Assembly: GCA_008638375.1 (NCBI GenBank)
Contig: CM018035.1
Location: forward strand, 4,205,501-4,269,500
Direction: 5' to 3'
DNA: 64,000 nt
From: Nyssa sinensis
Taxonomy: Eukaryota > Streptophyta > Magnoliopsida > Cornales > Nyssaceae
The notes beneath the pieces were generated by a model. The model was not told where the DNA came from, did no database searches, and worked only from the letters and a program-made list of their open reading frames with translations. The translations under genes were made by a program, and so were the position numbers. How positions within the stretch are numbered: position 1 is the stretch's first letter; each line of letters begins with the position of its first letter. Below, in pieces: positions 32,614 through 43,363 of the stretch.

Positions 32614-34041
32614 CTAAGGATTGGGGCGAGTTTCATCATCAAAGCAAGAACTTGACTTGGATGATCTAATAGACCCAAAACAAGGACATTCCATTTGCCT
32701 CAATTTCAATAGCAAAAACAGCAAAATGCCACATCCAAAACCCAGAGCAGCACTAGAGCCAGTCAGTGACACGGCAGCACTAACCAACATCACAAAAGAC
32801 TCTTCTTTTGTGTTCATATCTCTTGAGGCCATGGCCAGTTCAATCCCAGCAAACAGCAGAAGCACCCCAAGAATCCCAATTGGGAACTGACCCAAAATTC
32901 TTACAAACGAGTTCCCAAAAACCAGCCCAAGAACCAGCTTCCCAATACCCAAAAACACCACCGACGCGCCACTCCGTCCACCGAACCTGTACTGCCCCGC
33001 TAACCCTCCGGCGCCATGGCAAACTGGCATAGCCCCAAACCAGCACCCAACTAAATTCATGGCTCCAACACTCACAGAAACAGCCGTCGCCGACACTTCC
33101 CGATCGGGAAACAAATCGGCCGACAATTTACACACAGCAATGACCGAATTTAATATTGTTAGCGGAATCTGAGGTATCGCAGCTCGAAGGAATCCAATTT
33201 TCCAATCCTCCCAAGTAATTTTGACCAAATGTATCTTAGATGGACCGAATTGAAGATCCTTAATTATTGAAGGATCTCGAAGAAAACACAAGAGCAAGCC
33301 GAGTAAGAAGACTATAAGAGCGGATGGGATTGCCGATAAAATCTGCAACCGGCGACGAACACGACGTCCAGAACGGTTCGATGGACTGCTGGGTTCTTCT
33401 GAACTATGGCTGTGATTATCATCAAATGAATCACCGGCACCAGTGGATAGCACAAGGAACAAAATTGAGACTATAGCCACGATGAGGCCGTCGAGGCCGA
33501 GCCAAGATCGAGGAGTGCCGGATTTGCCGGAGGCAAAGTCTTGATTGTATCGAACGTATTTGATGGCGGAGAAGGCGAAAGAGAGGCCTTGGGAGAGCTG
33601 GACGCCGCGGACAACGGGAAGAGGGATGAAGCGGTATAAGGAGGACATGAGGCCGGTGACGCCGAGGAGGAGGGCGACGGAGGCGGTGGAAATTCCGCCG
33701 GCTGCGATCTGGGGGACGGTGAGGTGGGGAACCTCGGAGACTGCAACAGCAGCGATGGACTTCATGGGCTGGACGGGCATGGGGGTACCGAAGAGGAGGC
33801 CCGTGGTGATGTTGTAGAGGGCGGTGAAGATGAGGGTGGTGCCAAGGTCAAGGTGGGAGACGAGGGTGAGAGCCAAGACAATTGGGATGTAGGTGCCGAG
33901 GTCGCCCACGGAGCCGCCAAGTTCGGACCATACGGTGGTTTTGAGGCGGAGGGAGGTGGTAAGAGGAAGGTTGGAGAGGCGGCGGTGCCACCACTGACGA
34001 CGGAGGAGGGGTGTGGTGACGTTGGGCGACTCGTCCTCCAT
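32614..34041 (-). CDS. Molybdate transporter of the MOT1 family
   Basis: Single-exon frame of 475 residues, close to the usual length for plant MOT1 proteins, which are also intronless. These proteins move molybdate across plasma, endomembrane or vacuolar membranes and belong to the wider sulfate-transporter superfamily but lack a STAS domain. Visible signatures are 'ELGGSVGDLGTYIP' (about residues 40-53), 'GTPMPVQPMKSIAAVAVSE' (about 85-103) and a second family motif, 'GCWFGAMPVCHGAGGLAGQY' (about 330-352). About ten hydrophobic segments are present. A loop near residues 205-230 is rich in Ser, Asp, His and Arg. The N-terminus 'TTPLLRR' has a Leu pair, but the acidic residue of a classical vacuolar dileucine signal is not at -4. 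From memory, its position resembles Arabidopsis MOT2 (At1g80310); I cannot tell MOT1;1 from MOT1;2. The 5' coding part is GC-rich. Confidence 0.92.
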   Translation of the reverse strand: MEDESPNVTTPLLRRQWWHRRLSNLPLTTSLRLKTTVWSELGGSVGDLGTYIPIVLALTLVSHLDLGTTLIFTALYNITTGLLFGTPMPVQPMKSIAAVAVSEVPHLTVPQIAAGGISTASVALLLGVTGLMSSLYRFIPLPVVRGVQLSQGLSFAFSAIKYVRYNQDFASGKSGTPRSWLGLDGLIVAIVSILFLVLSTGAGDSFDDNHSHSSEEPSSPSNRSGRRVRRRLQILSAIPSALIVFLLGLLLCFLRDPSIIKDLQFGPSKIHLVKITWEDWKIGFLRAAIPQIPLTILNSVIAVCKLSADLFPDREVSATAVSVSVGAMNLVGCWFGAMPVCHGAGGLAGQYRFGGRSGASVVFLGIGKLVLGLVFGNSFVRILGQFPIGILGVLLLFAGIELAMASRDMNTKEESFVMLVSAAVSLTGSSAALGFGCGILLFLLLKLRQMECPCFGSIRSSKSSSCFDDETRPNP

Positions 34042-37000
34042 GTGTGGAAGTGTATGATTGCAGGGAGGTCCCGTCGAAAGCCCAGTGAGCTATAAGGACT
34101 AAGCAAGCAACTCCTCACTTCTGCCAAGAGTCACAGAGGGGGCTGTAGCATTCATGCTACTGCCACTCCATTTATTATTTTCTGTAAACGTGAATATTAT
34201 ACCAGATAAATCAGAGTGGCAATAGCTTTATTTTATTAATTTAAATATATTATATTCAAGATTAATAAATAATAATTCACATGCTCCATGTAATGTAATA
34301 TAATCCCAATAATATTTAAGCCTGAGTTCGAGTAGCAGGACCTTTTGAGAATTTCTTTCTTGATTTAGTAAAAATTGTTAATATTATTATGTCACACTAT
34401 TTGAAATAAATATTTTTAAAATATTATAATTTTTTATTAAATTTTGTATTCTTTTGACCCTTATATAATATTATAATTGTAATAATCTTAACAATTTCTT
34501 AAAAAGAAATTATTTTTTATTTTATTTTTAAAAAATATTAGCCTTTCTCACGTAATTAGTGGGTACAATTCAAACACATGCGTCACCCACTCATGTACGC
34601 GCACCAATGGCCGATGGCAGCGTTGATTTTTGTTTGCATATGAATGATAGGTAGACAGTATGCGAATCCAAAGGAAGCATCTAATCATGGAGATTGTGGG
34701 CCAATAAATCTAAGGCCAAATTTATTCCCCCTATTGATTTTCTCATTTGAAGTCTATAATTTAAATGATTAAAAAATAATAATTTAGACTTTAAAGTGAA
34801 AATTTGAGTACGTAAATGACAATTTTATAAATCAACTCTATATTGTTTTATTATTTTATATTTTTAAAATATTTCTTAATTATTGTAAGAAAGTTTTACT
34901 TTATATAATAACAAGAGGACGAGTTGGGTTCCTTGCATCAGAGTTTATAGAAGGGTGTATACTTACATCATTTGTATAAAAATTTAATTTTTATAATAAT
35001 TTTTTAATATTAGTAGATGAGTTTATAATAATTTTCTATTGCAAGTTTGTTTCTGAAAATGATGAAATTAGGTACAGAAACATATTGAGATTAGGTAATT
35101 AAAATTAAGAACGAAACTAGAAAGAAAGAAAAAAAGTAGAAAGGGTTAGAAAAATTTTGAAAAAAAAAAAATTAGTCAAAATTTTAAAATAAAAAATAAG
35201 ACAATTGATGGGTAAAGATTGGCTTAAGCCAAAGATTTTGAGGATGAGTTAAAATTTGGATGAAAATAAAAGAAATAAGGGATAATGATTGGGTTAGCCA
35301 AAATTTTGAGATAAACTAATTTGAAAAACATTAAAATTTTATATGTATAAAAAATATTTTTTAGAGTTTGAAGAGAGCTATATAGCCTAGCCTAACTCCC
35401 TTAGTACGCATGCCTTTAGTTAAAATTCATCTCTTCACGCGATAAATTAGAGTTCGAATCATATACTGTACATACACACACATAAGATAATTTTTTATCT
35501 CTCATTGCTTATACAAATAAAAAAGAATTAATGAGTAAAAAATCTCCCAAAATAAGTCTCAACAAGTTAAAAGTCCAAATATAAATATTATAATTTCAAA
35601 AATATCTAAATTTTTTAATTACATTAGTTCAAGTTCAAAAGTAATGAGGTGGAGTTACTATTTTTTTAAAAATTGTAACCTCACATTGTAAGTCTCAAAA
35701 TAAGTCTTAACTTTTCTGTTTTATTTCACGTTTTGTGTGGCATATTTTCATTGGCTGGTGAAAGGTCAAAGACCAAATCAAAAATTTAGGAACAATTGTT
35801 TTACTACTTTTTGAGAAAACAAATAAAATGAGTAGTAGTTTAGTGTACCCGGAAGTTTCTTCTTTTTGAGAAAAGAATCAAATCAGACAAGTACATTTTT
35901 ACTTTTTGAGAAAACATCCAATTTTCCTTCCTAGTGGGAATAAGTTGGCCCAAAAACTAGAAAATTGATTGCAAAGGGGGTTGGCATTTGTGGTGGTGAT
36001 ATTGTTAGGGTGGTGACAATTTTGGGGGTGGGATGGCATTGGTATCAAAAGTATCAATAAAAAATAAATTAAAATTTTGTATATTAATTTAATGTAGGAT
36101 AAATAGCGTAATGGTGCATTCATGATGCTTGTGATCAAAGCATATATAGAAATAGATGAAAGAGAAATGTAGTCGGATAAAGGAGGTGGAAGAAATAAAA
36201 CAGAACTTCGTATATAGTGGAGCATTTAAATTAAAATTGTTACAAAATCAAAAATTTTTTGTGGCTCCAAATGTAAAAAAAATGATAGAATATCTTGGTT
36301 GTTTGGTCAAATAAAAATAACTAAGAGTCGCGGGAAAATTGGCATTATAATAGTATAGGAAAAAGATAGAATATCTTAGTTGCTATGGTGTGGAAAAATA
36401 GTCGGTAAGCATTATTATTGCCAAGCACTTCAGAAATAATAATGTGAATCATGAAAATAAATGACCAGTAAACATTAAAGAAGCAGACAGTTTTCGAACA
36501 AAGAATTTTTTGACTGTGAATTTTCGGACAGTGATGTGCAGATGAGACGGAGAATTTTCAAACAATGATGTGTAGAATGAAATTTCTCTGTTTAAAAAAT
36601 ACGAAATTTATAACAAAATTCATATAAAATATGACTCTTGTTTGATAAATTTTAATTTTTAGAGTCTATATATATATATTATAAATATTGCAAGTTATTT
36701 AATTTTGAAATTTCTAAAACAAAAAAACAATGATGTGGCAATGGATGGGTGCAGGGAAAGGCTAAAGAATCTAGTTCTTCTGTGTTTTCAAATGGAGTGG
36801 AATTTTTGTCAACCAAATAGTTAGAGACTTTTAAAGTAAAAATATTTTGGTTAGACCTTATGTTAATTAAACACTTTATAAAGGACCAAATATTGAATCC
36901 CTCTTTTTTTTGGAGGTGCTTTTCACACTCCTTTTTTAATAACGAGCACCATTTTTAAAAAAGTAAATTTACCCAATTGTCCTTAATTCAACTCATGTTC

Positions 37001-38303
37001 TACTTTTTATTATTAAATAAGGACAATTTCATAAATTCACTTTATAGATTTAGAGTCTCTCATAAAATAAAAGAGAAAAATATGGGGGGCTACCAACTAA
37101 AGTGGGTACCATTTGCTACAATTCCTCTCCTAGTTGGGGTTTTTAACAAATAATCAATTGAATTTGAAAAAAAAAAATAGTGCATTCCCAACCTTTTATG
37201 AAAGCTAAAGAATAATAAATAAATAAATAAAGTGATGTCATTTTTCCCCTACTTTAAGTGGAAGAAGGTAAGCAAAGCAAGGTGATGCTTAGAAGAATAC
37301 ATTAGATATTAGGCTTTTAAACAAATAACCAAAGTTTAAATTGTAATTTTTTCAGTTTAATGGCAATTAATATAAAGAGCAATTTCAGGCTCTCGTTATT
37401 AAAAAACAGTTTCAGTTCTAGTCATTGTGAATTCTAGAAAGAGTTAAGAGTCAACATGTTTGTAATACTAATTCTCCACATGGACTACATCCTTGACAAA
37501 CTTTAGATGATTAGCTAATCGGAGTGAAGGGAAACAATCTTGATAATCCAATCCACCTTGCCTATTTCTCTAAGCTCAATAGGTAAGGCCAGTCAAGTCT
37601 CTCTATAATTCCCATTGAATTGGGCTTTATTTTTTTAGACCTAAGCCTAATGAGCTCCAAAATAGTTAGAATCATCAAATACTAACAAAACTAACAATAA
37701 GTCATGTGAGTCAAGTGTTTACAAGTCCGACTCATGCCTACTCCCAAATCAAATTCATTTCGGTAGGTTGGGTGGGACAGTAGGAAAGAAACACAATTTA
37801 AGAATTTTTTTTAAATTTGATTCATGCATAAGATTAATCACATTCGATTAGTAGACCGATCTACAAAAAAAATCTTGTCAAGACACAGAAAAATAAAATG
37901 TCAAAATGATTTAGGGTGTATTCCGAGGTAAAAGGGGCTTTCCAATTGCTTTTATATGATATCTATTCAAATCATTGCTTTTTTAGTTTTGAATTGTTAA
38001 AGTGGGTCCAAGTTGCTCAATTACTTGACCAAATTGCCGTTTTACTTTCTATTAATTAATACCTTTCTCAAGGGTAATTTGGTCTTTCAAGAAGTGCCAA
38101 TGGAGTGGGTGAGGAGTGGTTATTGGTGTGGGGACACCCTATCTAGCCGTTAAACCTGTCACCCTTACCACCGTAGAAGGAAAACAAAAAAACTTGGGAC
38201 TTTTTTTGAAACGAGTCGACCGTTACTTTCTTCCTCATCAAAACACCACTCCCAGCTCGTTGGTACTCTGTTCTTCTTCTTCATCGTCAATACATCGACG
38301 ACT
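34042..38303. other. Intergenic region between two divergent genes
   Basis: The transporter (-) and the coiled-coil protein gene (+) are transcribed away from each other, so both promoters lie here. The middle (34.2-38.0 kb) is AT-rich with long A runs. A minus-strand frame at 35899-36225 is hydrophobic but has no conserved features. The last 200 bases before 38304 are more GC-rich and CT-rich ('cttcttcttcttcatcgtc'), fitting a plant 5' UTR. Confidence 0.55.
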
Positions 38304-41300
38304 ATGGCGGCCGATCTCATGTTCACCGAAGAAGAGATGGCAATTAACGAAGGCGTTGGGTACCCGAAAGCCTACGCCAAGCTCTGTAGGGATCGCAGTT
38401 TCAGTCCGTACAGGCATGGCCCTCCTTTTACTTTCACTCCCTACGCTCTGCAACAAAACGAAGTAAGGAGTAACCTCCCTCTTTGATGTTTTACCTTCTG
38501 TTTGGTTGCTGAGAAAACCAAGGAAAAGTAAATGTATTAAAATAAGAGTTTTATTTCGTAAGGTTGTTAAAATTTCTACAATGTGAAAAACTCAGGTCAC
38601 GGAAGCCATATATTTGTATTAGGCATAGTTGGGTAGTGGTTTTGGTGTCTTGCTTTACAAAAGTTGATACTTATTTGAGATTCCATGATTTAGTTTTGTT
38701 TCATTTATGACATTCTCACGCGACCAAATTGAGAATTTAACTGCTCTTTTTCTTTGATCCCGCCCCTGAATTTCTTTGAATTCTTTTTAACTTGAATTCC
38801 AAGATTATATTTTGGTTTTTACAGTTCTTGATTAATTATACAATAATTTAAAATTTGATTTTTTTTAATGGAAACCGTAATCCTTAGATGTGAAAGTTCA
38901 ATGTTCAGGAATTTTGCTTGAATTCAAGTTTCCAATCCTCAAATTTCAAGAAAATTCATGGGGGTTTTAACTTGAATTCAGATTTTTGAAACTAAATTGC
39001 TATAAAAACTCTTCTAAATTGACTTCTGTATAATGCTTTGGAAAGTATTGAATCCTGGCAGTGAGCTTTGTATCTTCTTCAGGTTCCAAATTGTGATGAG
39101 TTTAAGATTCCAAAGTCTGGTTTAATTTCTTCTTAATTTTCTGAGAAACCAAACACAAAGATTTATGGCTCTATTTTCACAGAAATTTTGTTGCTTTAAT
39201 GTTGTTTGTTGTGAAATTATCTGCTTCTAGGCTTTAAGAGCAAGGGATTTAGATGAGATGTTCCCAATTATTGACCCAAAAGCGAAACCTAGTGCCAAGC
39301 CCAAGATTTTTGTCAGTCTTTTATGGAAGCAACTCAACCACCTCGGGTAACCTCTTGAATTGTGCTCTACCTCTCTCAAAAACTAATATAAAATTGTTAA
39401 AATAGGCTTTCTAACTCTCGATATTGCCTGGAAATTTAGGAATGCTGGCTTTGATCCTGCAATATTTCGGGTAGACCCGTATGGCAACGTTCTGTACTAT
39501 CATGCTGATTCGGCTTCACCTCTTGCTTGGGCCATTGATCATTGGTTTCCTTGCTCAAGTAATTATCTATTGATCTATATCAATCTTTCTATATAGCTTT
39601 CTTCTATCCGTTGAAATATATAAGGGTATATTCTGGAAATGCAGGGGGAGGATTGACTGTTACTAGCAATCTAAGGATATTACAGTGGCAAGTGTGCAAG
39701 AAGAAGCATAACAAGCTAGAATTTCTCATTCCATGGTGGGATCTCCAAGTGGGTATCTCCGTAAACCAGTTTTTATCCATCTTTGCTTCTTCAAACTCGG
39801 ATTTCAGGTGTGGGACCTTTTCAATTTATACCTTTCCATAAATTTATATTCAAATACACAGCGCAAGTGATGATTTACTTAGTTTTACAATTTTGGCAGG
39901 CATAGGGCATTTTCTCTGTTGTTTACAGATGGTGAAAGTGAAGAACTAAATGCTTCACAGACAGTGGACTCCCATACATTCCCACAACATTTTGTTGAAT
40001 CAAAAGAACAAGTAGGCCTTGCTCCCGCTGCTGTTGTTGCATCTCGAAGGGAATCTTATGATGCTTCATCAGCTCTGAAATCCATGGATATCAACAGAAG
40101 ACCAAGGTCAAACTCACCTTTAATAGGTCGGTAATGAAGATCAAATACTGCATTTTCATTTTCGATTAATTGGAATTTGAACGATATAAACTACAACTCT
40201 TTTTTATTATAATTTTTTCATTGTGACAGCTGCAAGAAAATTAAAACCTAGTATGTCAAAAGAAAATGAAAACCCAGACATGGTAACCAATCCATACCAG
40301 GCCATTGTCATGGCCAGAGATTCCTTGAGAGACAGAGAAGAAACCACAAAGATGCAGGCAGAAATACAGAAATTGGATGATGAAATGAATGGATTGAAGC
40401 AAAAGACTGAAGAGGAGAAGGTTGCCATCCAGGACTTGGAGTTGGTGCTAATTAAACGAAGAAGACGGGCTGAGAAGTGTCATAGGCTAGCAGAGGCACA
40501 ATCTTCGTATAGAGCAATGCTTGAGAAGATGATTCGAGATGCTATGCACCAGTAAGATTGAATAAAACCCGTTTCCTTCAGATAAAAATAATAAATATCG
40601 AAGTGTTATGTAAAAAGCAATTTAATTATTGAAATGTTTCTTCTTTCAGGAGTGTCATATACAAGGAACAAGTGAGGTTGAATCGGGCAGCAGCTAATGC
40701 TCTCATGGCAAGACTCGAAGCCCAGAAAGCAATTTGTGATTCAGCTGAGAAAGAACTCCACAGAAAGTTCAAACAAAGAGATGAGCTAGAGAAACAGATA
40801 AGGCCTGAATGGGAGCAAGGAAGGAAAAGATCAAGAATGGATGACACATTCTTTGACGGGAAAGATGCTAAGAATGTCTTGTATTTACCAGGAAACAAAC
40901 CAAGGACACCTTTACTGAAGCAAACGGATGATACTTCACTGACAGAGAGAGATAATAAGAGTGTCCTATATTTACCAGGAATTAAACAAGGGACCCCTCC
41001 ACACAAGGAACTGAGAGTGTTTCTGGAAGAGGAGCATAAAGCATTCAAAGCACGCTTATCTCTGAACGAGGAGAGGAAGCAAGAAATAGAAGAGATGGAG
41101 AAAGAAATAGTAGACACTTTTAACAAAATGAAAACTGAGGAAAGTAATAGAGCCATTGTTGTCGCAGAGGATGAAGATCCCATTGAGGACAAACTTCAAA
41201 CACTGAAAATAGAAGAGGGGGGAAAAATATACAACATTCCATATCCAGTCCTTCGTGAACCAGAAAGGGAGGAAGATGAAGAAAGCAGAAAGCAGCGTGG

Positions 41301-41994
41301 AAAAGGAAATGTAGAGAAGTGGCTTCAAATGCTGTTGGAGAACACACAGGAAAGTACTAAGCCAAATGCCGATGAAAATGAAATAAGCAGGACTGATGAA
41401 ATAGTCAGAAAGCTGAATCTCAAATATCCACAGAAGGAGAAGAAAATTTTGCGATTTCCAGAATCACAATTCACTGAGGATGTGAACGTTTATGGTGAGA
41501 ATAATCAGCTAACTGTCCAGAAGAAAGATGAAGAGAAAAGGGAAGAAGAGATTGTTGAGATGGAAGATGGTGCACTCTTAAAGGACCCTCCCTACAAGTT
41601 ACTGACACAAAAAGGTGATGCAGATGAAGCAGTTTGTAAAGGAACAGGAAGTAGTAACAGCTTTGAAGGTGCACTCTTAAAGGACCCTCCCTACAAGTTA
41701 CTGACAGAGAAAGGTGATGCAGATGAAGCAGGTTGTAAAGGAATAGGAAGCTTTGAAGGGGAGAGGAGAGAGAAGAGTTGGAAGGAAAGACAGCTTGTGA
41801 GGAGTGAGAGTGACAGGGCATTTCGTCAAATCCCATCTTCTCCATCTGTGATCTTGGGTATGAGAAAGGGAGTGGATTGCATAAGAAAGAAGCCCTTGGT
41901 AGTAGGTGAAGATGATGGTGATGACAATCATGTGGTGGGGAACAACTTTATCAAGTCATCCATCAAGACAATTAAAAAAGCAGTGAAGATATAA
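38304..41994 (+). CDS. Uncharacterised plant coiled-coil protein with an HNH-like motif
   Basis: Seven exons: 38304-38462, 39231-39346, 39440-39558, 39645-39807, 39900-40126, 40230-40551 and 40650-41994. All junctions are GT-AG and in phase, giving 816 residues. The N-terminal ~190 residues are compact and conserved ('MFTEEEMAINEGVGYPKAYA', 'DLDEMFPIIDPKAKP', 'IFVSLLWKQLNHLG'). They contain DPYGNVLYYHAD, then D125-H126-W-F-P-C-S-R-G-G, N140-L and a C149-K-K-K-H153-N-K cluster, resembling an HNH (beta-beta-alpha metal) nuclease motif. A linker is followed by a long charged coiled coil from about residue 295. The tail has two 'VLYLPG' repeats (about 445 and 474) and two copies of 'GALLKDPPYKLLT' (about 676 and 709). 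As I recall, Arabidopsis relatives are annotated only vaguely. Function is unknown; HNH activity is inference. Confidence 0.88.
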
Positions 41995-43363
41995 ACCTTA
42001 ATTAGGGTTATCCTATGAATTTTATGGTATTTTCGGTTCCCATTATTTGTTAAAGAGTGTCGTCGCCTAGCTCTTTTAGCTGAATAATTATGCGAATGAA
42101 TTAGGTGTTCTACTGTACTTGATTTTATAAGCTTGTCGTGCTAGATTATGTAATAACAGCTTGTTGTTTGATAACAAAACTCCAGTTTGAGTTCTTTAGG
42201 CTTCAAACATATTACGTGGACCTCTCACAAGCACAACATTGATAAGCCGTTATTTTCATCTCTACACCATTGCTAAGTCCTCTGATTTTCTCTATACCTT
42301 CATTGTGATGTACACTATGTAGCCCAATAAGAAGATCTGAGGAATTTTGGCTTATTGAAGCGTATTGATTGATAGATTTTTTTTTCATCATTCCGTTGGC
42401 CACGTTGATTGGTGAATTTTATGCTGATTGTTCTATCATTCAAACCACATAGCAAAGAAATGGACTGACTCAAAACCCAATAACCCAAATCAAATCGGAA
42501 TAGGGAGTGCAATTTGGTAATCTTTGTCTCTACATTAGGTTATTTTTATTTGAAAAAGTGCCTTTTTTGTTTTTGTTTTTTTTTTTTTTTTTGTGGTTGT
42601 TTTTTGGTTTTTGAATGCATAGAAGGCAAAGAGTTCAACTATGGATGTCTTTGTCACAGTACTAACTGATGCACTGACGATACACATGAAATAACTGCAA
42701 TAAAGTTGGAACACTTTAGTCTATAATGAATCATTAAAAATAAATAGAAATTCAATGCTAAGAGATGGTGTGTTTAGCAAAAAAAGACTACTTGTGGAAA
42801 TTTTGAAAGGAACATAACACCTGCTTTCCCACAGCACAAAAACAAAAAAAAATAAAAATAGAGGAAGAAGAAGAGAGATTCATTAATAAGTTATTCTTCA
42901 TTAATGGCATTCTTTTACCGAACAATTGCTCGACATACAAAACAGAAGTTCTGACATACTCAGAATTTACATGCATCAATTTGCCCCCAGTAATTTTTAT
43001 TTTAACAGAAAAAAGAAATGGACCCACATTTTACCAACAATGTGTTTTCAAGAGCAAAATATTCACTGGATCCACACTTTACCCGATTGTGTGCACTGTG
43101 AGAGGACAAAGAAATAGCTCTTCTCTCTTCAAGTATGAGGGGGCATCAACCTTTAGACAATTATACATCTTTGTTTCAGATTCTTCTGGATGCAAACTAC
43201 CATGGTTCTGCTCTTCTTCAATTAGCATGTAATACGCCGGTTTCAGAGGGCTGATCCATGACTCAATTATCTTTTGTACCACAACATTGGGATTGCTGCG
43301 ATTCCAGTATTTTCCTCTGGATTAGTAGAAGGAAAAGGTCAGAAGTTCTTTCAGTGCTCTCAC
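41995..43363. other. Convergent intergenic region
   Basis: It lies between the 3' ends of the coiled-coil gene (+) and the PPR gene (-), so it should hold both 3' UTRs and terminators. A T run of about 18 bases lies near 42574-42591. Short frames on both strands show no conserved protein. Confidence 0.5.

Larger units (their letters stand above)
27150..32780. repeat. Segmental tandem duplication, copy 2
   Basis: Partner of 20830-26150, carrying DUF2921 copy C and running into the intact molybdate transporter gene. Relative to copy 1 it has about 345 extra AT-rich bases (31470-31815) and a CAG run near 27830. Flanking DNA is clearly alignable by eye but with many small indels, suggesting an old rather than a recent duplication. 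Confidence 0.8.

Noticed and set aside
33471..34127. Long frames overlapping the transporter gene on both strands, rich in Ser/Pro or Gly/Glu
   Set aside because: Shadows created by the GC-rich 5' coding part of the transporter in other frames.
35899..36225. Minus-strand 108-residue frame with hydrophobic and His/Asn-rich parts
   Set aside because: Composition follows the AT-rich DNA; no family resemblance, and low-complexity neighbours.
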